The notes beneath the pieces are model-generated. The model worked only from the letters and a program-made list of their open reading frames with translations, was not told the origin of the DNA and did no database searches. The translations under genes and the position numbers were made by a program. A stretch of 64,000 nt of DNA from Pseudomonas sp. (GTDB taxonomy: Bacteria; Pseudomonadota; Gammaproteobacteria; Pseudomonadales; Pseudomonadaceae): positions 105,712 to 169,711 of the forward strand of contig NZ_JAUYNT010000025.1 in NCBI RefSeq assembly GCF_030698175.1, given 5' to 3'. Positions 1 to 8,881 of this stretch are shown one piece after another (within the stretch, counting starts at the first letter, position 1; each line of letters starts with the position of its first letter).

Positions 1-330
1 CAGCCAGCCGGCCAGCGGCCATTGGCGCACTTCGGCCTTGGATAAAAAACTTAACGGCTGCAGCGCGCCGAGCAGGGCAATGTCGACCCAGGACACATGG
101 TTGCTAACCCACAGCGCCGTCTGCTGTGGCAGCTGGCCGTGCACCTGCACCTGCACGGGTAAGCAGCTGCGCAGCAGGCGAAAACACGTCTGGCTCAGCT
201 GCTGGCGCAGGCCCGGCAGTTCACGTCTGCTGCAGTACTCGGCCAGGCGCAGGCTGCCGGCCAGCAGCACACTGCTCAGTCCCCAGAGCACTAACAACAG
301 GCTGCGCCAGCCGAGTCGCAGCGCCGGCAT
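1..330 (-). CDS. olsA: lysophospholipid/lyso-ornithine-lipid O-acyltransferase, OlsA/PlsC-like (partial)
   Basis: I translated this gene from the minus strand; the ORF track misses it because it runs off the left edge. It opens [10 protein letters not shown] with one N-terminal hydrophobic segment and reaches NHVSWVDI, the PlsC acyltransferase motif I (H-X4-D), followed by LSFLSKAEV, typical of motif II surroundings. About 110 residues are visible and the C-terminal part lies outside the window. Its ATG overlaps the stop codon of olsB by one base (TAATG), so the two are translationally coupled. In the ornithine-lipid pathway OlsA would add the second, ester-linked acyl chain to the lyso-lipid made by OlsB at the inner membrane. 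A plain PlsC-family enzyme of other specificity cannot be excluded. Confidence 0.85.
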   Translation of the reverse strand, partial: MPALRLGWRSLLLVLWGLSSVLLAGSLRLAEYCSRRELPGLRQQLSQTCFRLLRSCLPVQVQVHGQLPQQTALWVSNHVSWVDIALLGALQPLSFLSKAEVRQWPLAGWL

Positions 331-1085
331 TACATCGCCGCCTTGAAGTGGCGGGCGTAACGCGGGCAGAGTTCATCGCGCTTGAGCAGGATAAACACGT
401 CGGCTACTTGGAAATCCTGGTCCCAGCAAGGTTCGCCGCAAATCTTCGCGCCCAGGCGCATATAGGCCTTGAGCAGCGGGGGCATTTCGGCGATTACGTT
501 GCTGGGTAAATCCAGGCTTGGCAGCGGGTGTTTCGGCTCGGCGCGCAGGTTTTCCTGGCACAGATAACGTTCGCGCAGGCGCTGCATAATTGCCTGGGCT
601 TGCACGCCGCCGTCCTGCATGGGGATGCTGGCGCAGCCCATCAGGTAGCGATAAGCGCCCTCATTCAGCACCTCGGCCAACTCGCCCCAGAGCACGGCGA
701 TGGTGCCACCGTTGCGGTAAGCCGGATCGACGCAGGTGCGACCGATTTCCAGTATCGGCCCTTGCAACTTGGCCAGGCCGTGCAGGCTGAATTCTTCTTC
801 ACTGTAAAAACTGCCCAGGGTCGCGGCGGCCTGATGGTCGAGTAGCCGGGTGGTGGCGACCAGGCGCCCACTGTTTAAATCCCGTACGCCGATGTGCGCG
901 CAGTGTGGGTCGTAGTCGTCCATGTCCAGGCCCAGTTCGGCGCCTTTCAGCTTGGCCGAAAACTCGCGGCTAAACACCTGATAGCGCAGCGCTTGTGCCT
1001 CGCGCAAAGCGCTGGCGCCGATTAACCGTTCGGCTTGCAGACGACGCTCCGTGCTGGCAACGCGGGTGAGGGCGATTGTATTCAT
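330..1085 (-). CDS. olsB: L-ornithine N(alpha)-acyltransferase OlsB
   Basis: This 251-residue protein has the GNAT-like hemolysin/OlsB fold. The N-terminal [15 protein letters not shown] stretch is the family hallmark, and [18 protein letters not shown] is the central acyl-donor segment. The family transfers a 3-hydroxyacyl group from acyl-ACP to ornithine, the first step of ornithine-lipid synthesis. These lipids replace phospholipids when phosphate is scarce. The length is normal for Pseudomonas. The start is supported by GGAGG nine bases upstream of the ATG. It is followed directly by olsA (1-base overlap), a two-gene operon. No PHO-box was recognised upstream, so phosphate regulation is only presumed from the family. 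Confidence 0.9.
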   Translation of the reverse strand: MNTIALTRVASTERRLQAERLIGASALREAQALRYQVFSREFSAKLKGAELGLDMDDYDPHCAHIGVRDLNSGRLVATTRLLDHQAAATLGSFYSEEEFSLHGLAKLQGPILEIGRTCVDPAYRNGGTIAVLWGELAEVLNEGAYRYLMGCASIPMQDGGVQAQAIMQRLRERYLCQENLRAEPKHPLPSLDLPSNVIAEMPPLLKAYMRLGAKICGEPCWDQDFQVADVFILLKRDELCPRYARHFKAAM

Positions 1086-1230
1086 TATGTAGCCTCCATG
1101 AAGCAGCCGGATGGGGTTGCGGTCTGTAGACTTTCTTGTGCCAGCTCAGACTAAGTAACCCCGGTGTCATTGCCGTGACGGAGTGGTGATGCTTGTATGA
1201 CAGCCCACATTAGGTTTTTTGGAGTTTTGC

Positions 1231-2121
1231 ATGCCTTGGCAATCGCTACTTGAACGCACCGAACGACTGCCGGCGCAGCCGCTAGAAGACTGGTTTGCCG
1301 CTGTGCAGTTGCAACTGGGCGAGGTTGCTCCACTGCACTTGGCGCTGCTCGGCGGGCGTTTGGCGGCGACTCCAGGGCTGGCGTTTTTGGCTGGTTATCA
1401 AGCGGCGTTACGGGTGCTCTGGCCCTCGGCGCCGGCCGGGCTGGGCGCCCTGTGCGTGACCGAGAACAAGAGCACCCGCCCGGCCGATATGCACACTCGC
1501 CTGAGTGGGCTGGCGCTGACGGGTCGCAAGGATTTTGTCACCGCAGCCGAAGCGGCCGACTGGTTGTTGGTGGCGGCCCGCGATGAGCCGGCAGGGGCGC
1601 CGGTGCATTTGTCGCTGGCGGTGGTCTATCGCGGCGCGCCGGGCGTGCGCATCGAACCGCTGCCGAGCTTGCCGCTGATGCCGGACATCGGCCACGCCCG
1701 TTTGCACCTGGAGCAAGCCAGTTGCGAGCTGCTGGCCGGCGATGGCTGGGACGCTTACGTGAAACCGTTTCGCAGCATCGAAGACCTGCATGTGCTGGCC
1801 GCCCTCGGCGCCTGGCTGTACGGCGTCGGGCAAGACGGCGCCTGGCCGCAGATCCTGCAACTGCGCTTGTTGGCCTTGCTGACCGGCTGCGCCGAACTGA
1901 CTCGGCAATGCCCGAACGCGGCCACCAGTCATCTGCTGTTGGCCGCCTTGTTCACGCAGTTTGCCGCCTTGCGCCCCGAGGTGGACGCCGCCATGGCTGC
2001 CGGCCCGCCCACCTGGGCGCAATTGTGGCAGCGTGATCAGAACCTGCTGAACATCGCCGCCAGCGCACGGGCCAAGCGGCTGGAAAAGGCCTTGAGTAGC
2101 TTGGGGATGAGCTCCCAATAG
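1231..2121 (+). CDS. acyl-CoA dehydrogenase-like protein
   Basis: About 296 residues. The ORF track starts at a TTG (1219), but GGAG at 1221-1224 places the likely start at the ATG at 1231 (MPWQSLLERTE). The protein resembles the short acyl-CoA dehydrogenase-like proteins of pseudomonads. The segment ENKSTRPADMHTRLSGLALTGRKDFVTAAEAADWLLVAAR looks like the central beta domain where flavin and substrate bind. The C-terminal third is alpha-helical. At about 300 residues it is shorter than true acyl-CoA dehydrogenases (about 380), and I could not identify a catalytic glutamate, so activity is uncertain. It is divergent from olsBA, which raises but does not prove a lipid-related role. Confidence 0.6.
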   Translation: MPWQSLLERTERLPAQPLEDWFAAVQLQLGEVAPLHLALLGGRLAATPGLAFLAGYQAALRVLWPSAPAGLGALCVTENKSTRPADMHTRLSGLALTGRKDFVTAAEAADWLLVAARDEPAGAPVHLSLAVVYRGAPGVRIEPLPSLPLMPDIGHARLHLEQASCELLAGDGWDAYVKPFRSIEDLHVLAALGAWLYGVGQDGAWPQILQLRLLALLTGCAELTRQCPNAATSHLLLAALFTQFAALRPEVDAAMAAGPPTWAQLWQRDQNLLNIAASARAKRLEKALSSLGMSSQ

Positions 2122-2194
2122 CGCGCGTTCATCCTTCAAACGGTCACTGGGTGCGTGCTAGGGTGCAGCCTCAAATAACACATGAGGCGGTCTT

Positions 2195-3304
2195 ATGCCC
2201 ACTGTATTCTTCCGTCGTCTGTGTCTGGCGACTGGCCTGTGCGCCGTTGCCACGCTGGCGAGCGCCGAAACCTGGCCGAGCGCCGATTGGGCCACGGCAA
2301 TAACGCCTAGCAGTGCTGCCATTGCGGCGCTGGAAGCCTATGCGTTTGCGCCGCGTGATGATGAGAGTCGTAAAGGCGTGCGCACCGATGCGCTGCTGGT
2401 GATTCGCGACGGCCAGATCATCTATGAACGCTACGCCGGGCCGACCAAGGCCAGCACCCCGCACTTGGCTTGGTCGATGAGCAAAAGCTTGCTGGCCGCG
2501 ACCCTGGGCGTGGCCTATGGCGAGGGGCGCTTCAAGCTCAGCGATAGCGCGGCGCAGTACTACCCGGCGTTTGCCGCGCACCCGCAAATCAAACTGGGTC
2601 ACCTGTTCAATTGGGCCTCGGGGCTCGACTACGAAGAAAGCTACGAGCTGGCGCCACTGAAGTCCTCGGTGGTGGCCATGCTCTACACCCGTGGCCGCCA
2701 CGATATGCCGGCCTTTGTCGCCAGCCATCAGGTGGCGGTCGCGCCTGGCACGCGCTTTCTCTACTCCAGTGGCGACACTAATGTGCTGTCGGCGGCGCTG
2801 CGCGGCATGCTCGGCGACGCGGCTTACGCCAACTATCCGTGGACGGCGCTGTTCGAGCCGCTAGGGATCAGTTCTGCAACCTGGGAAACCGACGCCCGCG
2901 GCAATTTTGTCGCTTCCTCCTATGCCTACCTGACCGCCCGCGATCTGGCCCGCGTCGGCCTGTTGATGCAGCGTGACGGTCGTTGGGGCGAGCGCCAGTT
3001 GCTGCCCAAGGCTTGGGTTGAGTTCAATCGCACCCCGTTCGCCGCGTATCAGCCAATTGCCGGAGAGGCGGTGCCGGGCGGTCAGTGGTGGCTGAATCTG
3101 CCGGTGGCAGGCTCCGCCAAACCTTGGCCGGCGGCACCGGCTGAGACCTTTGCCGCCCTCGGTCATTGGGGCCAGGCGCTGTACGTGTTGCCCGCCGAGA
3201 AGCTGGTGATAGTGCGTTACGCCGATGACCGCGACCACAGCTATCAGCACAACGCCTTACTGCAATTGGCCCTCGCGGCCTTCGCTCCCGAGGTGGCGCA
3301 ATGA
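2195..3304 (+). CDS. serine hydrolase of the beta-lactamase/esterase (S12, class C-like) family
   Basis: 369 residues with a signal peptide ending near LASA-ETW, so the protein is probably periplasmic. The SxxK nucleophile motif is Ser94-Met-Ser-Lys97 in LAWSMSKSLL. The second motif is Y190-S-S in RFLYSSGDTN, replacing the canonical YxN. GHWGQ near the C-terminus is in the place of the KTG/HxG box. This arrangement fits family VIII carboxylesterases or penicillin-binding-protein-like hydrolases rather than an AmpC beta-lactamase. The substrate is unknown. The last bases overlap the start of the following small gene (ATGA), so the two are co-translated. Confidence 0.85.
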   Translation: MPTVFFRRLCLATGLCAVATLASAETWPSADWATAITPSSAAIAALEAYAFAPRDDESRKGVRTDALLVIRDGQIIYERYAGPTKASTPHLAWSMSKSLLAATLGVAYGEGRFKLSDSAAQYYPAFAAHPQIKLGHLFNWASGLDYEESYELAPLKSSVVAMLYTRGRHDMPAFVASHQVAVAPGTRFLYSSGDTNVLSAALRGMLGDAAYANYPWTALFEPLGISSATWETDARGNFVASSYAYLTARDLARVGLLMQRDGRWGERQLLPKAWVEFNRTPFAAYQPIAGEAVPGGQWWLNLPVAGSAKPWPAAPAETFAALGHWGQALYVLPAEKLVIVRYADDRDHSYQHNALLQLALAAFAPEVAQ

Positions 3305-3654
3305 GCCCGATTAAGTTGATCAAAACCCGCCCGTTTAGCAGCCTGTTGCTGCTGGCAATACTGCTGTCGGGCGCCTGGGCCTGGGCTAACCGCACTTACT
3401 TACAGGTCTTCCCGGACATCGTCAGTGCCTACACCGCCAAGGAGTATTGCTCCTGCCGCTATGTGATGGACAACCCCGCCGACTACTGCGCGAGCTACGT
3501 GAAATTGAGCCTGCCGGTCAGCGATTTCTTCGATGACGTCGCCCACAAACAGGTCACCGCCACTGGCCTGGGCCGCAGCCACAGCGCCGTTTGGCTAAGC
3601 CCACGGCAAGGTTGCCAGTTATTACCCCAGGCGCTGGCACTGCCGAGCCGCTAG
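3301..3654 (+). CDS. small membrane-anchored hypothetical protein, partner of the serine hydrolase
   Basis: 117 residues. The start ATG overlaps the hydrolase stop by four bases. An N-terminal hydrophobic segment (SLLLLAILLSGAWAWA) is an uncleaved anchor or a signal peptide. The rest is a soluble domain of about 85 residues with four cysteines, three of them in EYCSCRYVMDNPADYC, suggesting disulfides or a metal site in the periplasm. Homologues are sometimes labelled amidase, but I see no amidase signature. Function is unknown; the overlap implies a job linked to the upstream hydrolase. Confidence 0.75.
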   Translation: MSPIKLIKTRPFSSLLLLAILLSGAWAWANRTYLQVFPDIVSAYTAKEYCSCRYVMDNPADYCASYVKLSLPVSDFFDDVAHKQVTATGLGRSHSAVWLSPRQGCQLLPQALALPSR

Positions 3655-3719
3655 GGAGGCTTTGCAAGCCGGCTGGTGGCGGCTATGGTGGCGGCTGAAT
3701 TGCTTTAGTGAGCCTTGTT

Positions 3720-4301
3720 ATGCCGAGCGTTAAACTGTTGCCCTGCCTGCTTGCCGCCTTGCTCAGCTTGCCTGCACAGGCTGCCTGGCAGTTGGACAAA
3801 GAGTCCTCGCGGTTGTCGTATACCACCACCAAGCAGACTGACGTGGCGGAAGTGAATCGTTTTCGCAGTCTCGCCGGCAGCGTTGACGATGCCGGCAAGG
3901 TGCAAGTGTTGGTGCGCATGGAGTCGGTCGACAGCGGCATTCCGTTGCGCGATGAGCGTCTGCGCAAGCAGTTGTTTGACGTCGAGCAGTTTGCCCTGGC
4001 GCAAATCGACGCGCAGCTCGATATTGCCCCGCTCCTGACCCTGGCTGCCGGCGCGCAGCTGGAGTTGCGTTTGCCGCTGACGGTCAATCTGCATGGTCAC
4101 AGCCACAGCTATAACAGTGAGTTGCTGGTCACTCGCCTGGATGATCGGCGCTTTCAAGTCGTCTCCTTGGCGCCGCTGGTATTGAGTGCCGCCGATTTTG
4201 GCCTGACGCCGGGGGTTGAGACGCTGCGCAAGCTGGCCGGATTGAAATCCATCAGCTTGGCGGTTCCGGTCAGTGCGGTGCTGATCTTCACCGCCGGTTA
4301 A
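3720..4301 (+). CDS. YceI-family periplasmic lipid-binding-like protein
   Basis: About 193 residues from the ATG at 3720; a GTG at 3708 is possible and neither has a strong Shine-Dalgarno. A cleavable signal peptide (LLPCLLAALLSLPAQA-AW) precedes a YceI-type beta-barrel. Supporting features are WQLDKESSRLSYTTTKQ at the N-terminus, RMESVDSGIPLRDERLRK in the middle and the PLTVNLHGHSH strand. YceI proteins are extended lipocalin-like folds that bind isoprenoid or amide lipids in the periplasm; the ligand here is unknown. It lies nine bases before the PLD-family gene and may share its transcript. Confidence 0.85.
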   Translation: MPSVKLLPCLLAALLSLPAQAAWQLDKESSRLSYTTTKQTDVAEVNRFRSLAGSVDDAGKVQVLVRMESVDSGIPLRDERLRKQLFDVEQFALAQIDAQLDIAPLLTLAAGAQLELRLPLTVNLHGHSHSYNSELLVTRLDDRRFQVVSLAPLVLSAADFGLTPGVETLRKLAGLKSISLAVPVSAVLIFTAG

Positions 4302-4310
4302 GTCGCGCCG

Positions 4311-5459
4311 ATGATCTTTCCTTGGCACGCCGGCAATCAGTTTGAGTTGCTGCTCGATGGCCCGCAGTTTTTCCCGCGCATGCTCGCCGCCATTGCTGCC
4401 GCCGAGCAGCAGGTGGAGCTGGAGCTGTACCTGGTCGCCAGCGGCGCTTGCACCGATCTGTTGGTCGCGGCCCTCTGCGGGGCGGCGCAACGGGGCGTGC
4501 TGGTGCGTTGCCTGTTGGATGCTTTTGGCAGTCTGGGTTTGCCGGCCGCGCAACGCCGTGAACTGCTGGCCGCCGGTGTCGAGCTGCGCTTTTACAACCC
4601 GCTGAGTTGGCGGCGCGGCGTGCGCAACCTGTACCGCGATCACCGTAAATTGTTGTTGGTCGATGGCCGCCTGGGGTTTGTCGGCGGTACCGGCGCCACC
4701 GATCAGTTCTGGCAGCCCAGTGATAACAGCCACGCCTGGCACGAGGTGATGGTGGAAATTAGTGGCCCCTTGCTGGGCGACTGGCAGCAGTTGTTTGCGC
4801 GTCAGTGGCAGGCGGTGCCGGCTCGTTTGGCCTGGCGCCCGGCGCCGGTTCGGGGCTTGGCGCGGCTGCCGAGCACTCCGACGGCGGGGGCCGGTTTCGG
4901 CCGAGTCGCCTATGCCGATGGTCGTCAGCACCGGGATATTCTGCAATCACTGCTGCGCGCGCTGCTGCAAAGCCGGCAACGCATCTGGCTGGCGACGCCG
5001 TATTTCTTGCCCACCTGGAAGATCCGTCGGGCGTTACGCAAAGCCGCGCTGCGCGGCGTCGATGTGCGTTTGTTGCTGACCGCGCGCAATACCGATCAGC
5101 CGCCGGTGCGCTTCGCCGGCCAGCGTTATTACCCCAAATTGCTCAAGGCCGGGGTGCGGATTTTCGAGTACCAACCGCAGTTTTTGCACCTGAAAATGCT
5201 GCTGGTGGACGACTGGGTCAGCGTCGGCTCATGCAACTTCGACCATTGGAATTTGCGTTTCAATTTGGACGCCAACCTTGAAGCCATCGACCCGCACCTG
5301 AGTGCCCAAGTCGCCGCCAGCTTTAACGCCGACTTTGCTCAAAGCCTGGAAATCGACCTGCAACAATGGCAGGCCAAACCCTGGTGGCAGCGCTTGCGCC
5401 GCCGGGTGTGGGGTTTGCTCGACCGGCTGTTGGTGAATCTGCTTGATCGCCGTCGCTAA
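4311..5459 (+). CDS. phospholipase D-family cardiolipin synthase-like protein (ClsB type)
   Basis: 382 residues with two HKD motifs: H111-R-K-L-L-L-V-D in YRDHRKLLLVDGRLGFVGG, and H293-L-K-M-L-L-V-D in FLHLKMLLVDDWVSVGSCNF. Both are complete, so phosphatidyl transfer is plausible. It has no N-terminal membrane pair, which matches the ClsB/YbhO type more than ClsA. The basic C-terminal tail (RLRRRVWGLLDRLLVNLLDRRR) is likely a peripheral membrane anchor. The likely reaction is cardiolipin or other anionic-lipid synthesis from phosphatidylglycerol with a phosphatidyl donor. It follows the YceI gene closely. Confidence 0.85.
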   Translation: MIFPWHAGNQFELLLDGPQFFPRMLAAIAAAEQQVELELYLVASGACTDLLVAALCGAAQRGVLVRCLLDAFGSLGLPAAQRRELLAAGVELRFYNPLSWRRGVRNLYRDHRKLLLVDGRLGFVGGTGATDQFWQPSDNSHAWHEVMVEISGPLLGDWQQLFARQWQAVPARLAWRPAPVRGLARLPSTPTAGAGFGRVAYADGRQHRDILQSLLRALLQSRQRIWLATPYFLPTWKIRRALRKAALRGVDVRLLLTARNTDQPPVRFAGQRYYPKLLKAGVRIFEYQPQFLHLKMLLVDDWVSVGSCNFDHWNLRFNLDANLEAIDPHLSAQVAASFNADFAQSLEIDLQQWQAKPWWQRLRRRVWGLLDRLLVNLLDRRR

Positions 5460-5575
5460 CCGGCCGTGAACAACTGCTACGTTCGGCCATGCGGCGTTGA
5501 GCCCAGACTTTTGTCGGGTGTCAGACGCTGGCCGGCTGGGTATGCTCGGGGCAAATAACTGCCAAGGAGGCGCGC

Positions 5576-6187
5576 ATGCGCCGCTACCCGCTGTTTGTAT
5601 TGTTGTTGGCCAGTCTGCTCGGTGGCTGCTCGAGCCCTGGCGCGTTTTTTGGTGACAGTGATGGGCCGCTGTTCAAGGCTCGCAGCCTCAGCGATGAGAA
5701 CCATGTCCTGGTCTACCTCTACCGGCCGCAGAGTGCTTGGGCGGATCAAGAGCTGGAAGCCCCCGGCCTGTTTATTAATAACCAACTGACTGGCAGCCTA
5801 CCGAGTAACGGCTACCTGGCCGTGGAGTTTGAGGTGGCCAGTTATCAGCTGGAAATGCGTCGGCCCTTGCTGGGCAGCTACTGGACGCTGATGGCGGAAA
5901 GCCCGATGGACTTTACCCGCATCGCCAGCTTCGCCCTGGACGCCGAGGCCGGCGCCACCTACTACCTGCGCTATGACGAGAGCAACCCGCCGCCCCACGA
6001 TGAGAGCTTGTCGGCCAGTGGCGACGGACCCTTGCAGCTGGTCTCGGCTAAGGTCGCCCTGCCGGAGCTGGCCGCCACCCACCGGGTGCAGCCGTTCGCC
6101 AGGATCGACGCCAACGGCGAGCATATTCGCGCCCAACGCGGCTTCTGGCGCTCGGTTGGGCGGGCGCTGGATAGTATCGGTATCTAA
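5576..6187 (+). CDS. DUF2846 lipoprotein
   Basis: 203 residues with a lipoprotein signal (LLLASLLGG-C-SSPG). The domain VLVYLYRPQSAWADQ... GLFINNQLTGSLPSNGYLAVEF is the DUF2846 pattern seen in many proteobacterial lipoproteins. A well-placed AAGGAGG lies seven bases before the ATG. Function is unknown; it is probably anchored to the periplasmic face of a membrane. It is a single gene, followed by a REPIN. Confidence 0.85.
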   Translation: MRRYPLFVLLLASLLGGCSSPGAFFGDSDGPLFKARSLSDENHVLVYLYRPQSAWADQELEAPGLFINNQLTGSLPSNGYLAVEFEVASYQLEMRRPLLGSYWTLMAESPMDFTRIASFALDAEAGATYYLRYDESNPPPHDESLSASGDGPLQLVSAKVALPELAATHRVQPFARIDANGEHIRAQRGFWRSVGRALDSIGI

Positions 6188-6215
6188 GGCGCTGCTCACC
6201 TGATGCAGCGCTTTT

Positions 6216-6314
6216 GTAGGAGCGGATTTATCCGCGATGGGGCCCCGGAACGCGACACAAGGCTGGGGATTGGCGCCGGACTGGCGTTCTGATCGCGGCT
6301 AAAGCCGCTCCTAC
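6216..6314. repeat. REPIN (GTAGGAGCGG type)
   Basis: GTAGGAGCGGATTTATCCGC at the left and GCGGCTAAAGCCGCTCCTAC at the right form an inverted pair about 99 bp long. This is the common Pseudomonas REP doublet. It sits between the convergent DUF2846 gene and cmoB and could act as a transcription barrier. It lacks the GGCTATGTACC ends seen on other copies in the window. Confidence 0.9.
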
Positions 6315-6326
6315 AGGGGGGGACGG

Positions 6327-7286
6327 TTAAGGTTTGCGCCCCACCAGTACCGCGCGGGTGGGGGCCGGCAGGCCTTCGGCGGTGCGGCTCGGGTCGTTAG
6401 GGTCGAGAAAATCGCCCAGGGATTGATAGCGCATCCAGTCGGTGGAGCGCTGTTCTTCCAGGCTGGTGACGCTGACATCGACGCAGCGCACATCGACAAA
6501 GCCGGCGCGTCTTAGCCACAGCTCCAGCGCCGACACCGAGGGCAGGAACCAGACGTTGCGCATCTGCGCGTAACGGTCTTCCGGCACCAGCACTTGTTGG
6601 GCATCACCGGCCACCACCAGGGTTTCCAGCACCAGTTCGCCGCCTTTTTTCAGGCAGTCTTTTAGCGCCAGCAAGTGGTCGATGGGCGAGCGACGGTGAT
6701 AGAGCACGCCCATGGAAAATACCGTGTCGAAGCCTTCCAGCTGCTCGGGCAAGTCTTCCAACGCAAAGGGCAGATGCCAGGCGGGGAGGTCGGGCAGGTA
6801 GCGCTGCATGGCCTGGAACTGGCAGAAGAACAGCCAGTTGGGATCGATGCCAATCACGCTTTCGGCGCCGGCACCGAGCATCCGCCACTGGTAATAACCG
6901 TTGCCACAGCCGACATCCAGCACCCGCTTGCCACGCAGGTCCAGGTGCGGGGCGACCCTGTCCCACTTCCAGTCCGAGCGCCATTCGGTGTCGACATGCA
7001 CGCCAAACAGGTTGAACGGTCCCTTGCGCCACGGCGACAAGCCGAACAGCGCGTCGCGCACCTGTTGGCGGGTGGCAGCGTCGCAGTCGTTGTCGAGGCT
7101 GAAGCTGTTCACTAAGTCGATTTGGCTCGGTTGCATCACCGGCAGGGCATCCAGCGCGGCTTGCCAGCGGCCTAAGTCGCCGTGACCGACGGCCATTTTG
7201 GCGTCGAGTTGCTGTTGCAAGTCGTCCGCCCAGTTTTCCAGGGGCGAGCCTTTGAGGCGTTGAATCAGGGGGCTTAAATCAATCAT
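6327..7286 (-). CDS. cmoB: tRNA U34 carboxymethyltransferase CmoB
   Basis: The ORF track starts upstream at 7328, but the family N-terminus [11 protein letters not shown] and the ATGA overlap with cmoA fix the start at 7286 (319 residues). The SAM-dependent fold shows the motif [21 protein letters not shown], then [17 protein letters not shown] and the C-terminal [19 protein letters not shown]. CmoB transfers a carboxymethyl group from carboxy-SAM to 5-hydroxyuridine at tRNA position 34, giving cmo5U and wider wobble decoding. It is the second gene of the cmoA-cmoB operon. Confidence 0.95.
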   Translation of the reverse strand: MIDLSPLIQRLKGSPLENWADDLQQQLDAKMAVGHGDLGRWQAALDALPVMQPSQIDLVNSFSLDNDCDAATRQQVRDALFGLSPWRKGPFNLFGVHVDTEWRSDWKWDRVAPHLDLRGKRVLDVGCGNGYYQWRMLGAGAESVIGIDPNWLFFCQFQAMQRYLPDLPAWHLPFALEDLPEQLEGFDTVFSMGVLYHRRSPIDHLLALKDCLKKGGELVLETLVVAGDAQQVLVPEDRYAQMRNVWFLPSVSALELWLRRAGFVDVRCVDVSVTSLEEQRSTDWMRYQSLGDFLDPNDPSRTAEGLPAPTRAVLVGRKP

Positions 7287-8026
7287 GGCAGGGCGATCAA
7301 GGAAGCAAAATTCAGGCACTGAAACCACACCACGACTTGGCTGAAGCCGGCGGCCAGCAAACGCTCACGGTGCTCCTCTAAGCTGTCGGGGAGCATGACG
7401 TTTTCCAGGGCGCTGCGCTTCTGGGCGATTTCCAGCTCGCTGTAACCGTTGGCGCGTTTGAAGGCAATATGCAGCTCGGTGAGCAGCGCGTGTTCGGCCG
7501 GATCATTGAAGCGCAGCTTCTCCGAGAGAATCAGCGCGCCACCCGGCAGCAGCGCCTGATGGATGCGTTGCAGCAAACCGAGGCGTTGCTCGGGCTGAAT
7601 AAATTGCAGGGTGAAGTTCAGTGCCACCAGGGATGCCGGCTCAAACGCCAGGCTGAGAATATCCGCCTCGCGCACCTCCACCGGCAGTAACTCCTGAAAC
7701 ATCGAGTCCTGGGCGTGCAGGTATTCGCGGCAGCGCTCGACCATGGCTGCCGAGTTGTCCACGGCAATCACCCGGCAGTCGGCAATCTGCACATGCCGGC
7801 GCAACGCCTGGGTCACGGCGCCCAGGGAGCTGCCCAGGTCGTAGAGTACGCTGTGCGGCTGGGCGAACTGCGCCGCCAGCACGCCGAGGTTTTCGACTAT
7901 GGTCGGGTAGCCCGGCACCGAGCGTTTGATCATGTCCGGGAACACCCGCACCACGTCCTCGTTAAAGGCGAAGTCGGCGACTTGCGCGTGCGGCGTGGCG
8001 AAGATGCGGTCGGGTGTGTGGTTCAC
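7283..8026 (-). CDS. cmoA: carboxy-S-adenosylmethionine synthase CmoA
   Basis: 247 residues, GTG start. The N-terminus [33 protein letters not shown] and the SAM-binding [19 protein letters not shown] are characteristic. The later segments [13 protein letters not shown] and ILSEKLRF also match. CmoA makes carboxy-SAM from SAM and prephenate; this is then used by CmoB. The stop TGA overlaps the cmoB ATG by four bases, so the genes are coupled and the substrate is made next to its consumer. Confidence 0.95.
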   Translation of the reverse strand: MNHTPDRIFATPHAQVADFAFNEDVVRVFPDMIKRSVPGYPTIVENLGVLAAQFAQPHSVLYDLGSSLGAVTQALRRHVQIADCRVIAVDNSAAMVERCREYLHAQDSMFQELLPVEVREADILSLAFEPASLVALNFTLQFIQPEQRLGLLQRIHQALLPGGALILSEKLRFNDPAEHALLTELHIAFKRANGYSELEIAQKRSALENVMLPDSLEEHRERLLAAGFSQVVVWFQCLNFASLIALP

Positions 8027-8091
8027 GGGGCAGTTCCGGGCGGGCGAAAGGCCGGCATTTTAGCCAACTAACGGCCGCAGCCCAACCGCCA

Positions 8092-8190
8092 TTATTTCAA
8101 CTGGTCGGAAAAGAATTGGCTGGCACTGGATGCACTGAGCATTCCAGCTCCCGATGACCGATCACGTCACTTCACGATCACATCACTTCA
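8092..8190 (-). repeat. duplicated 3' tail of the adjacent lipoprotein gene plus 16-bp tandem repeat
   Basis: Downstream of the lipoprotein gene, 8092-8142 on the minus strand reads ATG...SQFFSDQLK-stop, nearly the same as that gene's own terminus GEFFSDQLK-stop. Next to it, CGATCACGTCACTTCA (8159-8174) and CGATCACATCACTTCA (8175-8190) are tandem 16-bp copies; the second contains the gene's stop codon. This is a local tandem duplication, with the outer tail copy left as a 16-codon remnant. Confidence 0.8.
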
Positions 8191-8752
8191 ACTGATCGGA
8201 AAAAAACTCACCGGCGCCCTGTAGCGGCCCCAGTGGGTTGCGCTTGACCTCGTAGCGGCGGATGTTCGGCTCGCCGCTGCTGACCTTGTGCACCAGCAGA
8301 TCATCGACCAGCACGAACACGGCGCGGAAGGCCCAGCCATGCACCTCACGGTGCTTGCGAAAGTTGAAGGCGTCGGCCCAGAAGCTGCCGACCCGCTGGG
8401 TATCGGTTTTGTTGAAGTCGAAGGCGTAGCCGGTGCAACGCTCCTTGGCCTCCAGGCACTGCACCAGACCGGCGGGCAGGTAGTCGATGGGGATGTTGGG
8501 CTGGACGAATAACAGGCGTACATCGAGGAACGACAACATCCGCCCGTTGCCTTCGATCAGTGGGTCGAAACCCAAGGAAAACAGCTGCGCCCGGCGGGTT
8601 TTGCCAGGCGTTGCCTGAGCATAACGAGCCTCGGCATCGAGGTAGTCGCCGAAGGGCGAAAGCAGCTCCGCCCGTTCACTGGGTAGCAGGCTGCTGCAGC
8701 CGGCGAGCAAGAACAACAGGCATAAAAGACCAGTACAACATTTACGGCCCAT
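8183..8752 (-). CDS. hypothetical lipoprotein
   Basis: 189 residues starting MGRKCCTGLLCLLFLLAG-C-SSLL, a clear lipobox, with AGGAGA upstream of the ATG. The mature part holds motifs I do not recognise: LFVQPNIPIDYLPAGLVQCLEAKERC, YAFDFNKTDTQRVGSFWADAFNF and HGWAFRAVFVLVDDLLVHKVSSGEP. It is probably a conserved outer-membrane lipoprotein. The C-terminus FFSDQLK is duplicated just downstream, so the stop may have been set by a recent tandem duplication. Function is unknown. Confidence 0.85.
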   Translation of the reverse strand: MGRKCCTGLLCLLFLLAGCSSLLPSERAELLSPFGDYLDAEARYAQATPGKTRRAQLFSLGFDPLIEGNGRMLSFLDVRLLFVQPNIPIDYLPAGLVQCLEAKERCTGYAFDFNKTDTQRVGSFWADAFNFRKHREVHGWAFRAVFVLVDDLLVHKVSSGEPNIRRYEVKRNPLGPLQGAGEFFSDQLK

Positions 8753-8881
8753 GGTCTTCTCCTGTCTCAGTACTGCCTCTCTATATGACGGCGCATTAGG
8801 GGCGCTCCGCCTCAGGAATCAGACCGGTGGCAGGGGCTTCAGACGACTGGTTGGCGGCGGCGCTGTGGGGGGTATTTAGTC

